From: Pomphorhynchus laevis
Taxonomy: Eukaryota; Acanthocephala; Palaeacanthocephala; Echinorhynchida; Pomphorhynchidae
Assembly: GCA_012934845.2 (NCBI GenBank)
Contig: WNNJ02002127.1
Span: 62,001 to 126,000 of the forward strand
Length of the DNA stretch: 64,000 bases
Direction of reading: 5' to 3'
The position numbers and the translations under genes are program-made. The notes below the pieces were generated by a model. It did not search any database. It was not told the DNA's origin and worked only from the letters and a program-made list of their open reading frames with translations. Positions 41,670 to 53,700 of this stretch are shown one piece after another; positions within the stretch are counted from its first letter, which is position 1, and the number at the start of each line of letters is the position of its first letter.

Positions 41670-42404
41670 TTAGATTGATACCCTCACCCATAATGATTCA
41701 ACTCCATTATCCATTTTTACGTCGAGCAGTGTAACTACTGCGTTAAAGTGAACATACATTATTACTCCACCTCCCTTTCTATTGCACCTGTCAGCCCGAT
41801 AACAAAAATAATTTGATAACTCGATCTCACCATCATTAACATTAGGTTTTAACGACGACTCCGTTATTGCAACCAACAAAGGATTCTGCAATTGGACACG
41901 AACTCTTAATTCGTAAATTTTAGAAAGAATACTAAGCGCATTCGTGTAAAGAAGCAGGCAATGAAAATCTGTTGAATTATGTGGCGTGTTTAGACTAGGC
42001 ATTTCTACACCCTTAAGTGCATACCATATGGGAGAATTGTACTCGATAATATTATCCAAACAAGTATTATTATGATACATTGATATCATAAGCGAAGAAG
42101 AAGCTGCAGAAGGGTTATTCATACCGATTCCGTTGTTAGCGGGGTCCAGCGAATTCAAGTCATCTGCCGCACAACCTGAAACTTTCGTATTGTCAGATTT
42201 GTCTCTGACAAATAGAAATTGAAGGAGATCTTTTAAAGTCCTCCGATTAGTGGCCATCAGAATTTCCATTGGTAAGCTGTTCCACATGTGATCCGCGCGG
42301 CTGCTAAGCACTGCGGAGGGATGAAAAGACGTGTATTTCCGCGACAAGCAACGTCCATGTCCTCTAAGATTAAGTCGGGTCCGCACACATAAACATCGGT
42401 GCAT
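41670..42404 (-). CDS. Fused frame: LINE C-terminus joined to the next LINE's N-terminus
   Basis: A 244-codon frame without stops. Residues 1-70 are the C-terminal end of a LINE RT protein (GHGRCLSRKYTSFHPSAVL...DHMWNSLPMEI, a typical end of CR1-type ORFs). Residues 145-244 are the N-terminal start of an APE endonuclease (LLYTNALSILSKIYELRVRV, SSLKPNVNDGEIELSNYFC, GGGVIMYV). About 75 residues of unrecognised sequence link them, corresponding to the 3' end of unit 1 and 5' region of unit 2. Probably an accidental in-frame tail-to-head fusion. Confidence 0.6.
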   Translation of the reverse strand: MHRCLCVRTRLNLRGHGRCLSRKYTSFHPSAVLSSRADHMWNSLPMEILMATNRRTLKDLLQFLFVRDKSDNTKVSGCAADDLNSLDPANNGIGMNNPSAASSSLMISMYHNNTCLDNIIEYNSPIWYALKGVEMPSLNTPHNSTDFHCLLLYTNALSILSKIYELRVRVQLQNPLLVAITESSLKPNVNDGEIELSNYFCYRADRCNRKGGGVIMYVHFNAVVTLLDVKMDNGVESLWVRVSI

Positions 42405-42590
42405 GCATGACCACTGGACGAAAATATGTTTAAGACATTGCCAAGTCGCTCTCCACGCAGATATACTCGATTTGTCTGTATTCCCAATTAACGCATACGC
42501 TCTGCATAGGGAACAGCGAATAGCCCACGCACACGTTTGGAACCCAATTTCAAAGGCTTTTCGAGAGCTCTACGATCACGTTTTGTGATC

Positions 42591-44204
42591 TTATGCTGCA
42601 GGTGATGCATATGTCAGAATAGTCCGGTTGTAGCTGTTGAATAGGCTAACCAAAAGAGGTCCAGAAATGCTTTGAAGGACACACAGTTGCATGTCAGGCC
42701 GACAGCTTGCTCGGGATGCTACAGTCACGTTGTAAGAGGTGGTCTTCAGGTCGGATGTTATTACCACACTTAAATCAGTGAACTTTACGACTTTCTGGAT
42801 CATCACTCATCCAGTATAATATTGTGTATCCGGTAAAAGTCGGCAATATGCATATGAGCACACTTAGCTACGTCCAATCTGAGCGCATGTGATGTGCCCA
42901 CGAGTGGATCATATTAAGATCAGACTTAACAGAGTCAACATCTAATAACGATGTAATTTGGTTCCTTATTTTTAAGTCGTCAGCGTACATTAGAGATTTC
43001 GAATGGATTACATTAGGAAGCTTATTTACATACATCGTGAACGGGAGGGATGAGAGAACAGAGCCCTGTGAAACATCACAGGTCTTCGAAATGGCTGAGG
43101 AGAGACGTCCATCATGGCGAACATAGAACCTTCTATTATGAAGGTAATCCGCAATCCAATCTATTTACCAAGAATTAAACGAGTAATGCCGAAGAGTTTG
43201 GATAAGATTATCTTGAGGTACGGTGTCGAACGCTTTCGAGAGGACGACAAAAATAATGTCGATATTCACCCTCGAATTAAAAAAAACATTTCACGAGCCA
43301 ACATAAGATTGGTTGTTGTGGAGTGACCTGCGCGAAAGCCGTGTTGTGCCGTGGTCATGATATTTGCTCTTATGACATGATGTTTCAAACTAGAGAGAAT
43401 GGCACGTTCCATGATTTTACTGCACATTCACGTTAAGCTAATCGGGTGATAATTTTCGACTTTAGATACGTCTTCCTTTTTATAGATTGGGGCTTTAATT
43501 GTATATTGCGACTCGTTTGGGATGACGCCAGATTTTAAACGTTTATTGAAGATACTGGTAAGATAGCAGCAGATCGTGGCTGCGACGTTCTTTAGAAATA
43601 TAGACGGTATTCCGTCTGGCCCTGTCGAGTTAGTAGATTTTAGCTTCTGTAGAACATTATATACAAATTTAGGGATGACTATTTGATGGAGTCCCGGTAA
43701 GAATAAAGCTTGTGGGTGCTGTTCGGAAGAAATCATTGGATCAGCGACCGTATCGGGGAACACACCACTAAAGTGTGTAGCAAATATGTTTGTAAAACAT
43801 TTTTGATCGATGGTTTCCTGATCGTTGTGATCGGTTAACACAGAAAGCTGGCATCGAGACGATAAGGAACGTCGAACGTATGAATAGAAGCGGTGAGGGT
43901 CGGTGCGAATGAATTGAATAGTACTTATTTCGCATAATCTCCGTTTGTTACGGATGATAGAGCATACACAATTCCGGATTACTTTGAAATCATCAAAAGT
44001 GAAATATCTTCTGCGGAACATTCACCATACCTCTTTCCTCTCATTTATGGCGGACCGCACTTCAAAATCGAGCCATCTTGGGGAAGAAGAACTACGCGCA
44101 GTGGAGTAGATCGTCGATATACTGACAGGATGGTGTCGCGGAAGATACATCATAGTTGTTCCAGAGTGTGGGAAGACGGAGAAGGCCATACGACTTAGCT
44201 GCAA
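42591..44204 (-). pseudogene. LINE unit 1 linker and reverse transcriptase, broken
   Basis: 43428-44021 is open and codes for the linker and RT fingers (GPDGIPSIFLKN, IKAPIYKKEDVSKVENYHPISLT). After 43428 the RT palm continues in decayed frames: HGFRAGHSTTTNLMLARE-like, FDTVPQDNLI and FTGLCSLIPPV-like senses can be read between 43420 and 42950. The C-terminal part is at 42591-42806. Several frame changes. Confidence 0.65.
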
Positions 44205-44219
44205 GAGATGGTTTGCTAG

Positions 44220-44974
44220 AAGAAAATTTGTTTTGAATTGATTATGTGCGGGTTCAACAACTAAGTTGGAATATATCTATCAGCAGGAGTGCAACCCGAA
44301 ATGACTGTGTGATCACTTTTACTGATTGGACATTCCTGTCTGATATACGTAATCAGATTATTCGAAGAGGCTAGACATACATCAAGCAGTGAAGATTGAA
44401 TTCTACAGAATCGTGTTGGTTTTTCTCCGAGTTGAAAAAGGCAACATTTATTTATACAGTCGATCAGACAACGAGAGTGAAAGTCACATCATAGCATAGT
44501 TGTGTAGTCAAACCAATCAACATGCGGCATATTAAGATCGCTTATCAAGACAAACGATTGTGAGACGTGTACATGTAAGACAGCCATCACTCTGGCAGAG
44601 TCAGCTAAGGAAAATCTTTAAACTGCTTCCACCTTACATAACAAAGTGTCAGCAACGTAAATGCGAAACCATAACAAAGTGTCTTCACGTGGCAATGTCA
44701 CGTGAAGACAGATCCTCAAAGATATAGACCAGCACCCTTCCGCCTTGACAATACGACCTGTTGGCCCGATGATAGGCATATCCGTCAATACAATTTCATT
44801 ATCACGATAGGGTGAATTGATCCACGAGATGAATTGATTTATTAGAATAAAATATACTAGATAATAAAATTTCATAAGATGAAACACGTCATAACATGCA
44901 TTGTCTTTGGCGATATGTTGGGTTGAGGAATAACATAACATAGTCAACATGTCATTTTTAGTCAACATAGTCAT
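44220..44974 (-). pseudogene. LINE unit 1 APE endonuclease, broken
   Basis: The N-terminal part has DNEIVLTDMPIIG and ICLHVTLPREDTLLWFRIYV (44618-44830). The C-terminal part has LFVLISDLNMPHVDW and ISKSDHTVISG, the SDH active-site motif (about 44560-44300). An 11-bp hairpin (GTCTTCACGTG, 44681-44709) interrupts the domain. The first codons (44840-44974) are PLE-repeat sequence, not LINE. Confidence 0.65.
44840..44945 (+). repeat. PLE-2 terminal repeat fragment
   Basis: It matches the start of the repeat (AATAAAATATACTAGATAAT...TGAAACACGTCATAACATGCAT...GCGATATGTTGGGTTGAGGA), diverged and cut within the structured block. A short run of imperfect AGTCATTTTTAGTCAACAT repeats follows (44940-45015). 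Confidence 0.6.
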
Positions 44975-45024
44975 TTTTAGTCAAATTTTCGTCAGCATAG
45001 TCATTCTAGTCACATTTGTCTAGA

Positions 45025-47974
45025 CCACAATATCAACAATTTCTCGAAAAGAAAAAAAGAAAATATACAAAATTTTTCCTGTCAACTACTGGTTCAGGTG
45101 TCGGGTCGTGGAGGTAGTGCACGAAGCAAACTACTCCAGACATCGCGATCCTGGGCGACAGACCAGAGTTCTCTTTCAAATAAGCCAATGCGGTGTTAGG
45201 CCAGTTTCGAAATTTGAATTATCCAACGGTATCGAGGTCTATGTCGAGGTCATTTTCCAGAGAGTTCAGCCTAAAATACATTTCGAAAAATACGATCCAT
45301 GGATATCATCAAAACGTGTCATGGCCACCTCAACTAAGTTTCTTCAATGTAGAGAAGCAGCCATTTTAATCAGAGTCTATCCCGAATGACCGAATTCCTA
45401 ATCTTATCTCTAAGGCTAAGACCGGCAACACAGAGAATGAACTTCAAATCGGTCGCCTGTATCCGAGATATTATCCTTCGGGTCATAACCCAAAGCTAAT
45501 GTTTATAGGTTAATATAAGTACGAAGATTGCGGGGTAAACCGAAAGCTTCGCCCGAAGACAACAAGACAACATCATCTACAAAAAGAGGAGATGGTATCA
45601 TGATGAAGCCGAACTGAAGACCGACATCCGTCATAGAAGACTGTCTCATTATTTAGTCCATGTAAATAAGAACAAAAGTGGAGACAAAGGACAACCCTGA
45701 CGAATACCAATGCCTACTGGCAATGATTCAGACTTCCTATATAGAACACGAACACAACTAACACTTTGTTCATAAAGAGAAGCAACAGCTATCCGAAGAT
45801 GGTGTGGTACTCCATACTCTATTCGTACCTTTCACAACCTCTCTCGCGGAACTTAGTCGAACGCCTTCTTCAAATCAACAAAACACATGTAGACCGGTTG
45901 AGCGAACACCCAAGACTGTTCAAAGATTGTTGAGAGAGCAAAGAGCTGGTCGGTAAATCCACGACCTGGACAAAAGCCGCATTGTTCTTCTTACAACTGT
46001 ATCTCAACTATAGGCCATATCCGTAACTCAAGAATCCCAGCAAATAGCTTACCAGTTTGGCTAAGAAGAGTGATTCCCAAATAATTGGAACACACTCTTC
46101 AGTCACATTTATTAAAGATCGATACTATCATTCCAATTCGCCACTCACTAGGAACCTTGACCGTCTTAAATGAAACGTTTAAGATCCGTGTTAGCCACAT
46201 CATGCCAACAACGTGAGAGTGTTAAAAGCTTTAGACTGAATCTCGACAACTACAGACGACTTGCCATTAAGAAATTTTTTAAAAACAGCAATGACCTCTT
46301 CCACATACATTAGCTCTTTTGATGGTTCTAAATACTCTACTTCTACAAGAGAAGGCATATCTACCGGATAAAAAAACTCCAAATAATGCTTTTTCCTTAC
46401 AACCAGGAATTTCTTCAATATCAGTCAACATAAATTATATTGTCAGAGAGTGTTTGAGTTGTTTTCGGCTTTCTAACATGAAGGTTCCTGATCATCCTCC
46501 AGAAAATCTTCGAATCTGACCTATAATCAAGTTCCAAGTGCTCTCGAAACTTCTCCCAAGCCGGCTTCTTTGCTTCGATTACTGCTTGAACTGAAGCTCC
46601 CTTTGCGATTCGGTACTTGTCTTCAGCATCCACTGAATTTTCTGACAAAGTTTCTGACAATCAGCTTCGACTGATTTTTCTGACAAAGTTGACTCATAAG
46701 CAGCTTCTTCTGTTAAACTAAATCTCTAACAGCTGGTGTAGACTAAGCAGTTAGAGTATTTCCTCGGCGACAAGGATCTAAGGCCTTCGAGCCACATCTT
46801 ATCACAGTTGTTTTGACAAGCGAGCATCTGAACATTACCCATTCCTGATCAATGCTTTTAATTTCTTCTGGCAACCGAGAGAGGTACTCCCGGATGTAGC
46901 AGAACAACGTTCTTTGATAGAAACATCTGCTAGACGCTCCCAGTGCTCCCTTAAACAACGTTTGGGTTTATAGGGCTCGCCTAGCACCCAATCCGGCCAT
47001 CGAAGTTTACTTACTACAAGGTCGTGATCGGTTGACAGCTCAGCCTTTCTCTTCACACGAGTGTCCAAAGCATAACGTCGCAGATAAGATAAAACGAATA
47101 CTAAATTAATCATACATATATGACTGTGAAAATCCTGATGCCATGTGCACCTATGGATCTCCTTATATTCAAACATGCTGTTGGTTGTGAACAAATTGTT
47201 ACGATAACACAAGTACTATAATTCAAAACCACTCGCATTCAGATTGGAGAGTCCGTTCTTCTCTCAGCACTCCATTCCAAGTACTACTGTCGCTACCAAC
47301 ATGAACATTGAAGTAACCCAATAGAACGAGGGAATCTTCAACAGGATTACTATCAAGCAGAGCCTGAAGATCTAAGAAGACTGCGTATTCTGAGATAATG
47401 CTAGCAGCATACGCACACACAACAGTTATCGACTTCCCTCTTTGACTAAAAATCTTAGAGACGCCAGTATTTCGTTTATCGTGTTAAACCTCTCTCTATC
47501 ACGAACGATAACCAGGGACTTGTAAATATCCCTACATCCGCCTGCCGTCGCGTTACGTTTGTAACTGCTGAATAGTTCAAGGTCCAACCTTGATCCAAAT
47601 GTTTAGTTCCAGATCCAGAATAGCGAAGAGAAGTCACTCCGACTATTTCTAGACCAAAGCGAACCATCTCTTCAACTAATTCTGGTTTCTTCCCCGTCAG
47701 CGAGATGACATTCCACATTGCTACATAAAGCCTAGTCCGCTTCTGATGTTTATGCCTCTTTCGCTGTCTTCCTACAACTGCCTGGTAATACTGCACCTGA
47801 CAATGAAAACTACTCCGGTCAGTGGTGGGAACTATCCCTACTGATGATGCAAGCCGGCTAATTATTAAGCCGTAAATCGACGAATGTTGAACATACTTTG
47901 CCTGGGCTGCTCCACGAATAGGCTAATTGGCAATATATGCCAGCTTAATACTTAATCGGCTGGCACCTAGCGGC
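45025..47974 (-). mobile_element. APE-type LINE, copy 1 of an inverted pair
   Basis: The minus-strand order is 5' end GCCGCTAGGTGCCAG (47974-47960), endonuclease (47796-47223), linker (47212-46421), RT fragments (46418-45560) and C-terminal end with RPR-like motif and 3' end near 45025. It has the same family and domains as 50765-54350. About 370 bp of the 5' UTR present in copy 2 are missing here. Endonuclease and linker wording (GDFNVHVGSDSSTWNGVL, NSMFEYKEIHRCTWHQD) matches a widespread LINE I know mainly from mislabelled craniofacial-development-protein-2 genes; the clade (RTE-like or related) is uncertain. Many breaks. Confidence 0.8.
46200..47796 (-). pseudogene. LINE copy 1 coding region, broken
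   Basis: Open pieces in order: endonuclease N-terminal part with LYVAMWNVISLTGKKPELVE (47476-47796; the usual GTWN reads AMWN), endonuclease C-terminal part LVLLGYFNVHVG (47223-47420; the usual GDFN Asp is Tyr), LSTDHDLVVSKLRW (46835-47212, the SDH-equivalent), and linker pieces (46743-46958, 46421-46660, 46200-46418). Stops between them are shared with copy 2. Both active-site changes are specific to copy 1. Confidence 0.75.
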
Positions 47975-48124
47975 ACTAATCAGTCTAATATATGTTTGAA
48001 ATATATAATCAGTCTAATATCTATGAAATGTCTAATCAGTCTAATATCTATCAAATATTTAATCAGTCTAGTCTATATGAACTAGATCAGTCTAATATAT
48101 GTATGAAATATGCCGCTAGGTGCT
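47975..48124. repeat. Irregular tandem repeats between inverted copies of a LINE 5' end
   Basis: About five units of roughly 30 bp built on ATCAGTCTAATAT lie between GCACCTAGCGGC (47963-47974) and its reverse complement GCCGCTAGGTGC (about 48111-48122). The outer pair corresponds to the first 12 bases of the LINE 5' end seen at 50765. Confidence 0.75.
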
Positions 48125-48350
48125 TATTGATAATGCATTATTTATTGATTATTATATGGTGTGCATGAATGCTCATCAAAAATGTTTCTTGTTAATTATG
48201 TCATCTTTAGGATATAAATTAATAGTAGTTTTAATTGATGTTAATTTAATGTTCATATCAAGATATATACTTTCTTTATCATTACTTTTGGTTTTTTTAA
48301 GAATGAGGCTACCTGGATAAATTTGTTCGCTTTTGAATAAAAATTTTAGA
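48125..48350 (-). mobile_element. PLE-2 RT fragment
   Basis: Minus-strand sense matches the segment of the PLE-2 RT after motif C (INDKESIYLDMNIKLTSIKT-like, KLFLHEHSCTPYN-like). Several breaks. It lies between the LINE 5' repeats and a 13-bp hairpin. Confidence 0.7.
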
Positions 48351-48365
48351 GTTAAATTGTGAGTA

Positions 48366-48396
48366 CTGTTGTACTTGTATATGACAAGTACAACAG
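48366..48396. repeat. 13-bp perfect hairpin, 5-base loop
   Basis: CTGTTGTACTTGT pairs with ACAAGTACAACAG around ATATG. Confidence 0.85.
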
Positions 48397-48404
48397 TTAA
48401 AGAT

Positions 48405-48480
48405 ATTTAACTGGTGTGTCTTGTAATTTTTTGTTTGCTTGTAAGCGCGCCGTTGGCACGGATTTTCCACTTCAAATAAT
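48405..48480 (+). repeat. CR1/L2-like LINE 3' tail
   Basis: TTTTTTGTTTGCTTGTAAGC, a degenerate hairpin, ATTTTCCAC and CAAATAAT repeat the tail seen at 26041-26090. No LINE coding sequence precedes it. Confidence 0.65.
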
Positions 48481-50764
48481 TTTACCTTATTATTATTCCG
48501 TTATATAAATCTAGAATTCTAACTGATCAATCACTTAAAAATACCTAAAATTTGAAAAATTTTCGATCTATGAATTTGCATTTTAACTCATTGTATTTTT
48601 CAGAATAATGCTGATGGATTATGGATTGTCGAAATATTATTTGAGTAATGGATAGTGATATGTACGGATATTTCTTGATTTGTATGTATTATTCAGAAAT
48701 GACGATGGAGGAGTGTCAGAAAGCAGGAAAGATATGATCTGACATAAAAATACAATATTCATATAATTTGTTGATCGTGAATATCATCGTGAATCAATCC
48801 TTATTTTTACATTTTAATAAAAGTTCAAGAAAGTTAGCAAATTTTAGCCTCATAGATGATCAATAATTTGTAATCTAATAATCGATTGAACTATTTACAT
48901 TGTGTTTTGTAATCAACGAAAACTTACAAGTTGATGAATATTCAAGAAGTATTTTATCAGTTTAGATTTGCTTAACATGGACCCTTTGAATTCATCGAAA
49001 ATAAAAGGTATATCGTTGGTGAGTGATTCTATTCTGTATTTTTATTGTCAAAGTGATTCCATCATTCTTTTTATTTTTTATCAAACTTATATCAATCTTT
49101 AATTCTATGTACCATGTGAATAATTGCTCTACAGAAGATTACAGATAGCCTAAATTACAGTTGAAGACTTTCTTATGTTGAATATTTTTGAAATTGTACA
49201 AGTTATTTCATGAGAATAAATGAAAAAAAGATATTTGTTTTAGCAAATAGCTTTTATATGAAAACGCTAAAAATTTATTATAAATGTTTTGGTTTGGTTT
49301 CACTTGTACTACTTCAGTGTTCATGATGCTCTATACTTTTAATAATAATTTATTTAAAGTGGCAAATGTGTGCCACTAATAATTTACAGTAATTTAAATA
49401 TTTGCAAATATTTTTTAAATACTTGCAGTAATTAAAATATTTGCATATTTTTTAAATATTTCCAGCAATTTAAATATTACAATATACATTCAAATTTAAA
49501 AAGAGTAAATTAGTCGCTGCTGCTATCTTGGATCGAAGAATATAAATCGAAACCTTAAAAAATATCAGTAACTTATAGCAGCACCTCATAACAGTGCCAG
49601 TATTCTGAATTATAAATCTTAACCTAAAATATATCTGAATCATAGAAAATATTAAGATTTGGATATTTCATGAAATAAATGTAAATTTATTTACATAAAA
49701 AATCGTAGATTTTTTAATTTTATACTTCCCGATTCCTTCAATCAGAATTTAAAATTTTAACTTGATACAATTGTATAATTATATAATTATTTATTATTTA
49801 TCTTTATTCTTAAAATATATAGTATATTATACTATAATTACATTATATAGTATATTATATACATATTATATAGTATAACATACGTATACTCAGTAATCTA
49901 ATATGATTTGTTAATCCTGCTCTAAAAATAAAGAGTAAGAAAGAGTAAAATCTTATGTTTTATATCTGAATCATAGAAAATATTAAAATTTGGATATATT
50001 TTAATTTCATGTAAATAAATGTAAATTTATTTACATTTATTCATAGAAGAAATATTCAATTTTTTTTTCTGGGAATGACGTTTAGATACAAAAATTTAAT
50101 TACATAAAAAATCGTAGACTTAGTTAATTGATTTTATTATTCAAATTTGTATGAAGTGTCCCATATTGGACTTTCTGGACAGAGACCCCGAGGCAGTCTT
50201 TGGCATAGGTTGAGAGATCAAACTCTTCAACCTGGTTAGGACCCTTAGGACTATCTGCAATAGAAGTCTAGTCGCTCACTCAAGACCGTGATATTTTGTC
50301 ACTGCCTCAACAGTCAGACCTATGGATCTGTGGAACAAATTTTGCTTTGAAAGTAAATGTTATGTTAGTCAAAAAAGTTTCAAATTTACAAAATGACTGT
50401 CTAACTTAAATAAACATTTAAGTGACAATGACATTGTATTCAGCCTGTATTAGTCACTGCTGCTATCTTGGATCCAAAATATAAATCGAAACCTGATTGT
50501 TTTAAATTCTTTTAAATTTGTCTAGTAATTCATTCGATTGTGCAATTTTTGATTGGGGTGTGTACTACTCATCCACAAGAAATATTAATTATCAAGCTCG
50601 GAACGAAAATTTTAAGCTTCTGTCTCAAAGAAATAAATATACTGTACCTTGCTGTAACATTAAATTTAAATAAATGGGTAGGCATTAATATGCTGCATGT
50701 GATACAAAGAACTGTAAAGAGTAACATGACTTAATATTTTAATTGCGTCAAGCTTAATGTTTGG
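48481..50764. other. AT-rich gap with scattered repeat scraps
   Basis: No gene is seen. Scraps noticed: AGTGGCAAATGTGTGCCACT near 49360 (hairpin reminiscent of the LINE tail), two diverged versions of the PLE structured block (GCTGCTATCTTGGAT...AATCGAAACCT at about 49516-49555 and 50458-50497), and a GC-richer stretch at 50155-50345 that may be a decayed LINE C-terminus (RPRGSLWHRLRDQTLQ-like). Confidence 0.5.
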
Positions 50765-53700
50765 GCCGCTAGGTGCCAGTCGATTAACTATTAAACATAC
50801 ACCTATTGTCAATTAGCCTCTTCGTGGAGCAACCCAGGCAACGTATGTTCGACATTTTTCGATAAACGGCTAAATAATTGGCCGGCTTGCATCAACCGTA
50901 GCGATAGTTCTTTCATAGACTATCTCAGATCCCTCCGATGACTTCAACGGCGAATTAGACAATGGACGAAAATGTGGGAGAGAGTCAAGGAGCCTGTTTA
51001 CTTACGGTAGCGATGTTGGATCATCACAGGATATTGGGAACTGGAGATAGCCGAACAAACAAAATCACTCCGATAACTCCAACGGCGGATTAGACAATGG
51101 ACGAAAAAGCGGAAGAGGTCTCGGAGACCTGTTTCCTTGTAGTAGCGATATTTGATCAAATGATATCGGGAACGGGAGATATCCGAACAAATAAACCAAG
51201 ACGATGAAAATGATAAGCAACAAATTTATCAAACATCAATCAAGTGCGAAGAATCGTCAACTCACCACTGACCGGAGTAGTTTTCATTGTCAGGTGCAGT
51301 ATTACCAGGCAGTTGTAGGAAGACAGCGAAAGAGGCATCAACATCAGAAGCGGACTAGGCTTTATGTAGGAACGTGGAATGTCATCTCGCTGACGGGGAA
51401 GAAACCAGAATTAGTTGAAGAGATGGTTCGCTTTGGTCTAGAAATAGTCGGAGTGACTTCTCTTCGCTATTCTGGATCTGGAACTAAACATTTGGATCAA
51501 GGTTGGACCTTGAACTATTCAGCAGTTACAAACGTAACGCGACGGCAGGCGGATGTAGGAATATTTACAAGTCCCTGGTTATCGTTCGTGATAGAGAGAG
51601 GTTTAACACGATAAACGAAATACTGGCGTCTCTAAGATTTTTAGTCAAGGAGGGAAAGTTGATAACTGTTGTGTGTGCGTATGCTGCTAACATTATCTCG
51701 GAATACGCAGTCTTCTTAGATCTTCAGGCTCTGCTTGATAGTAATCCTGTTGGAGATTCCCTCGTTCTATTGGGTGACTTCAATGTTCATGTTGGTAGCG
51801 ACAGTAGTACTTGGAATGGAGTGCTGAGAGAAGAACGGACTCTCCAATCTGAATGCGAGTGGTTTTGAATTATAGTACTTGTGTTATCGTAACAATTTGT
51901 TCACAACCAACAGCATGTTTGAATATAAGGAGATCCATAGGTGCACATGGCATCAGGATTTTCACAGTCATATATGTATGATTAATTTAGTATTCGTTTT
52001 ATCTTATCTGCGACGTTATGCTTTGGACACTCGTGTGAAGAGAAAGGCTGAGCTGTCAACCGATCACGACCTTGTAGTAAGTAAACTTCGATGGCCGGAT
52101 TGGGTGCTAGGCGAGCCCTATAAACCCAAACGTTGTTTAAGGGAGCACTGGGAGCGTCTAGCAGATGTTTCTATCAAAGAACGTTGTTCTGCTACATCCG
52201 GGAGTACCTCTCTCGGTTGCCAGAAGAAATTAAAAGCATTGATCAGGAATGGGTAATGTTCAGATGCTCGCTTGTCAAAACAACTGTGATAAGATGTGGC
52301 TCGAAGGCCTTAGATCCTTGTCGCCGAGGAAATACTCTAACTGCTTAGTCTACACCAGCTGTTAGAGATTTAGTTTAACAGAAGAAGCTGCTTATGAGTC
52401 AACTTTGTCAGAAAAATCAGTCGAAGCTGATTGTCAGAAACTTTGTCAGAAAATTCAGTGGATGCTGAAGACAAGTACCGAATCGCAAAGGGAGCTTCAG
52501 TTCAAGCAGTAATCGAAGCAAAGAAGCCGGCTTGGGAGAAGTTTCGAGAGCACTTGGAACTTGATTATAGGTCAGATTCGAAGATTTTCTGGAGGATGAT
52601 CAGGAACCTTCATGTTAGAAAGCCGAAAACAACTCAAACACTCTCTGACAATATAATTTATGTTGACTGATATTGAAGAAATTCCTGGTTGTAAGGAAAA
52701 AGCATTATTTGGAGTTTTTTTATCCGGTAGATATGCCTTCTCTTGTAGAAGTAGAGTATTTAGAACCATCAAAAGAGCTAATGTATGTGGAAGAGGTCAT
52801 TGCTGTTTTTAAAAAATTTCTTAATGGCAAGTCGTCTGTAGTTGTCGAGATTCAGTCTAAAGCTTTTAACACTCTCACGTTGTTGGCATGATGTGGCTAA
52901 CACGGATCTTAAACGTTTCATTTAAGACGGTCAAGGTTCCTAGTGAGTGGCGAATTGGAATGATAGTATCGATCTTTAATAAATGTGACTGAAGAGTGTG
53001 TTCCAATTATTTGGGAATCACTCTTCTTAGCCAAACTGGTAAGCTATTTGCTGGGATTCTTGAGTTACGGATATGGCCTATAGTTGAGATACAGTTGTAA
53101 GAAGAACAATGCGGCTTTTGTCCAGGTCATGGATCTACCGACCAGCTCTTTGCTCTCTCAACTATCTTTGAACAGTCTTGGGTGTTCGCTCAATCGGTCT
53201 ACATGTGTTTTGTTGATTTGAATAGGCGTTCGACTAAGTTCCGCGAGAGAGGTTGTGAAAGGTACGAATAGAGTATGGAGTACCTCACCATCTTCGGATA
53301 GCTGTTGCTTCTCTTTATGAACAAAGTGTTAGTTGTGTTCGTGTTCTATATAGGAAGTCTGAATCATTTCCAGTAAGCGTTGTTATTCGTCAGGATTGTT
53401 CTTTGTCTCCACTTTTGTTCTTGTTTACCTGGACTAAATTATGGGACAGGCTGCTTTGACGGATGTCGGTCTTAAGTTCGGTTTTATCATGATACCATCT
53501 CCTATTGTTGTAGATAATTCTGTCTTGTTTGCTTCTTGTCCTGAAGACTTACAATGCATACTAGATCGATTCACTTTGGAATACCAATGGGTGTGGATGC
53601 TTATTTGTACCTCAAAGACTATCTCTGTGATCGTCTCGGATTCAGATGTCAATGTAAATCAGAATTGGGGAAATCGTTATTCCTGATGTGGAGGATTTCC

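Larger units (their letters stand above)
40926..44974 (-). mobile_element. Another APE-type LINE, two units head-to-tail
   Basis: Reading on the minus strand: unit 1 has an endonuclease (44974-44240), a linker (44204-44022), RT (44021-42810) and a C-terminal domain (42806-42260). The same reading frame then runs straight into unit 2, which starts with a new endonuclease N-terminus (about 41980-41670) and continues with LYRSP and EDLNMPHADW (41640-41500) before decaying. Coding wording (LLYTNALSILSKIYELRVR, GGGVIMYV) fits CR1/jockey-like LINEs, distinct from the family at 27125. Many breaks. Confidence 0.7.
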
